Shown here one piece after another: positions 31,125 through 31,145 of a DNA stretch of 31,145 bases. The notes beneath the pieces were generated by a model, which was not told where the DNA came from, did no database searches, and saw only the letters and a list, made by a program, of their open reading frames with translations. A program made the translations under genes and the position numbers. Within the stretch, counting starts at the first letter, position 1. The number at the start of each line of letters is the position of its first letter. The DNA is from Roseburia sp. CAG:309. GTDB taxonomy: Bacteria; Bacillota; Clostridia; Lachnospirales; Lachnospiraceae. The DNA lies in contig FR894076.1 of assembly GCA_000434115.1 (NCBI GenBank), positions 10,765-41,909 on the forward strand, written 5' to 3'.

Positions 31125-31145
31125 TGTTATAATCCGCCTTTCTGC

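Overview
The window looks like a chromosomal segment of an anaerobic, spore-forming member of the Firmicutes, most likely a Lachnospiraceae-type clostridium. This assignment is an inference from gene content: a spoIIGA-sigE sporulation pair, a single-chain pyruvate:ferredoxin oxidoreductase (PFOR), a butanol-dehydrogenase-type iron alcohol dehydrogenase, ammonia-dependent AsnA, a fused FolB-FolK protein, several secreted Big2-domain proteins, A/T-rich sigma-A-like promoters and strong GGAGG ribosome binding sites. Nearly everything is on the minus strand. Only a Big2 secreted protein (about 20.7-21.5 kb) and a cyclophilin (about 24.5-25.0 kb) run on the plus strand.

Layout from low to high coordinates: the 5' end of rsmD (cut by the window edge); recG, a sigma-factor-like gene and an iron alcohol dehydrogenase, closely spaced; asnA and asnS, 9 bp apart, with a promoter that overlaps the end of the next gene; nifJ (PFOR), broken by a 23-bp tandem duplication; a secreted Big2-carboxylesterase; a tight purine-salvage cluster transcribed pnp, MTA/SAH-deaminase-like, coiled-coil protein; hemW and lepA; a membrane-anchored protein with two DUF6273-like modules; the plus-strand Big2 protein; sigE and spoIIGA; an LD-carboxypeptidase divergent from a cyclophilin; a decayed chemotaxis-receptor remnant; miaB; an HtrA-type protease without PDZ domain; and a pheA / folBK / folP operon whose upstream part lies outside the window.

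The core is housekeeping: DNA repair (recG), translation (asnS, lepA, miaB, rsmD), amino acid synthesis (asnA, pheA), folate (folP, folBK), purine salvage (pnp and deaminase), sporulation (spoIIGA activates pro-sigma-E) and fermentation (PFOR, alcohol dehydrogenase). The most notable observations are: (i) PFOR inactivated by a 23-bp tandem duplication whose removal restores one 1172-residue frame; (ii) a spoIIG promoter with an unusually long 21-bp spacer and Spo0A-box-like sequences, matching the Bacillus subtilis architecture; (iii) a sigma-like protein with core-binding but no visible promoter-recognition regions; (iv) a palindromic -10 element apparently shared by two divergent genes; (v) a chemotaxis receptor reduced to a frameshifted, internally deleted remnant. 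I see no CRISPR array, insertion sequence, rRNA or tRNA gene, and no clear novel multi-gene system.
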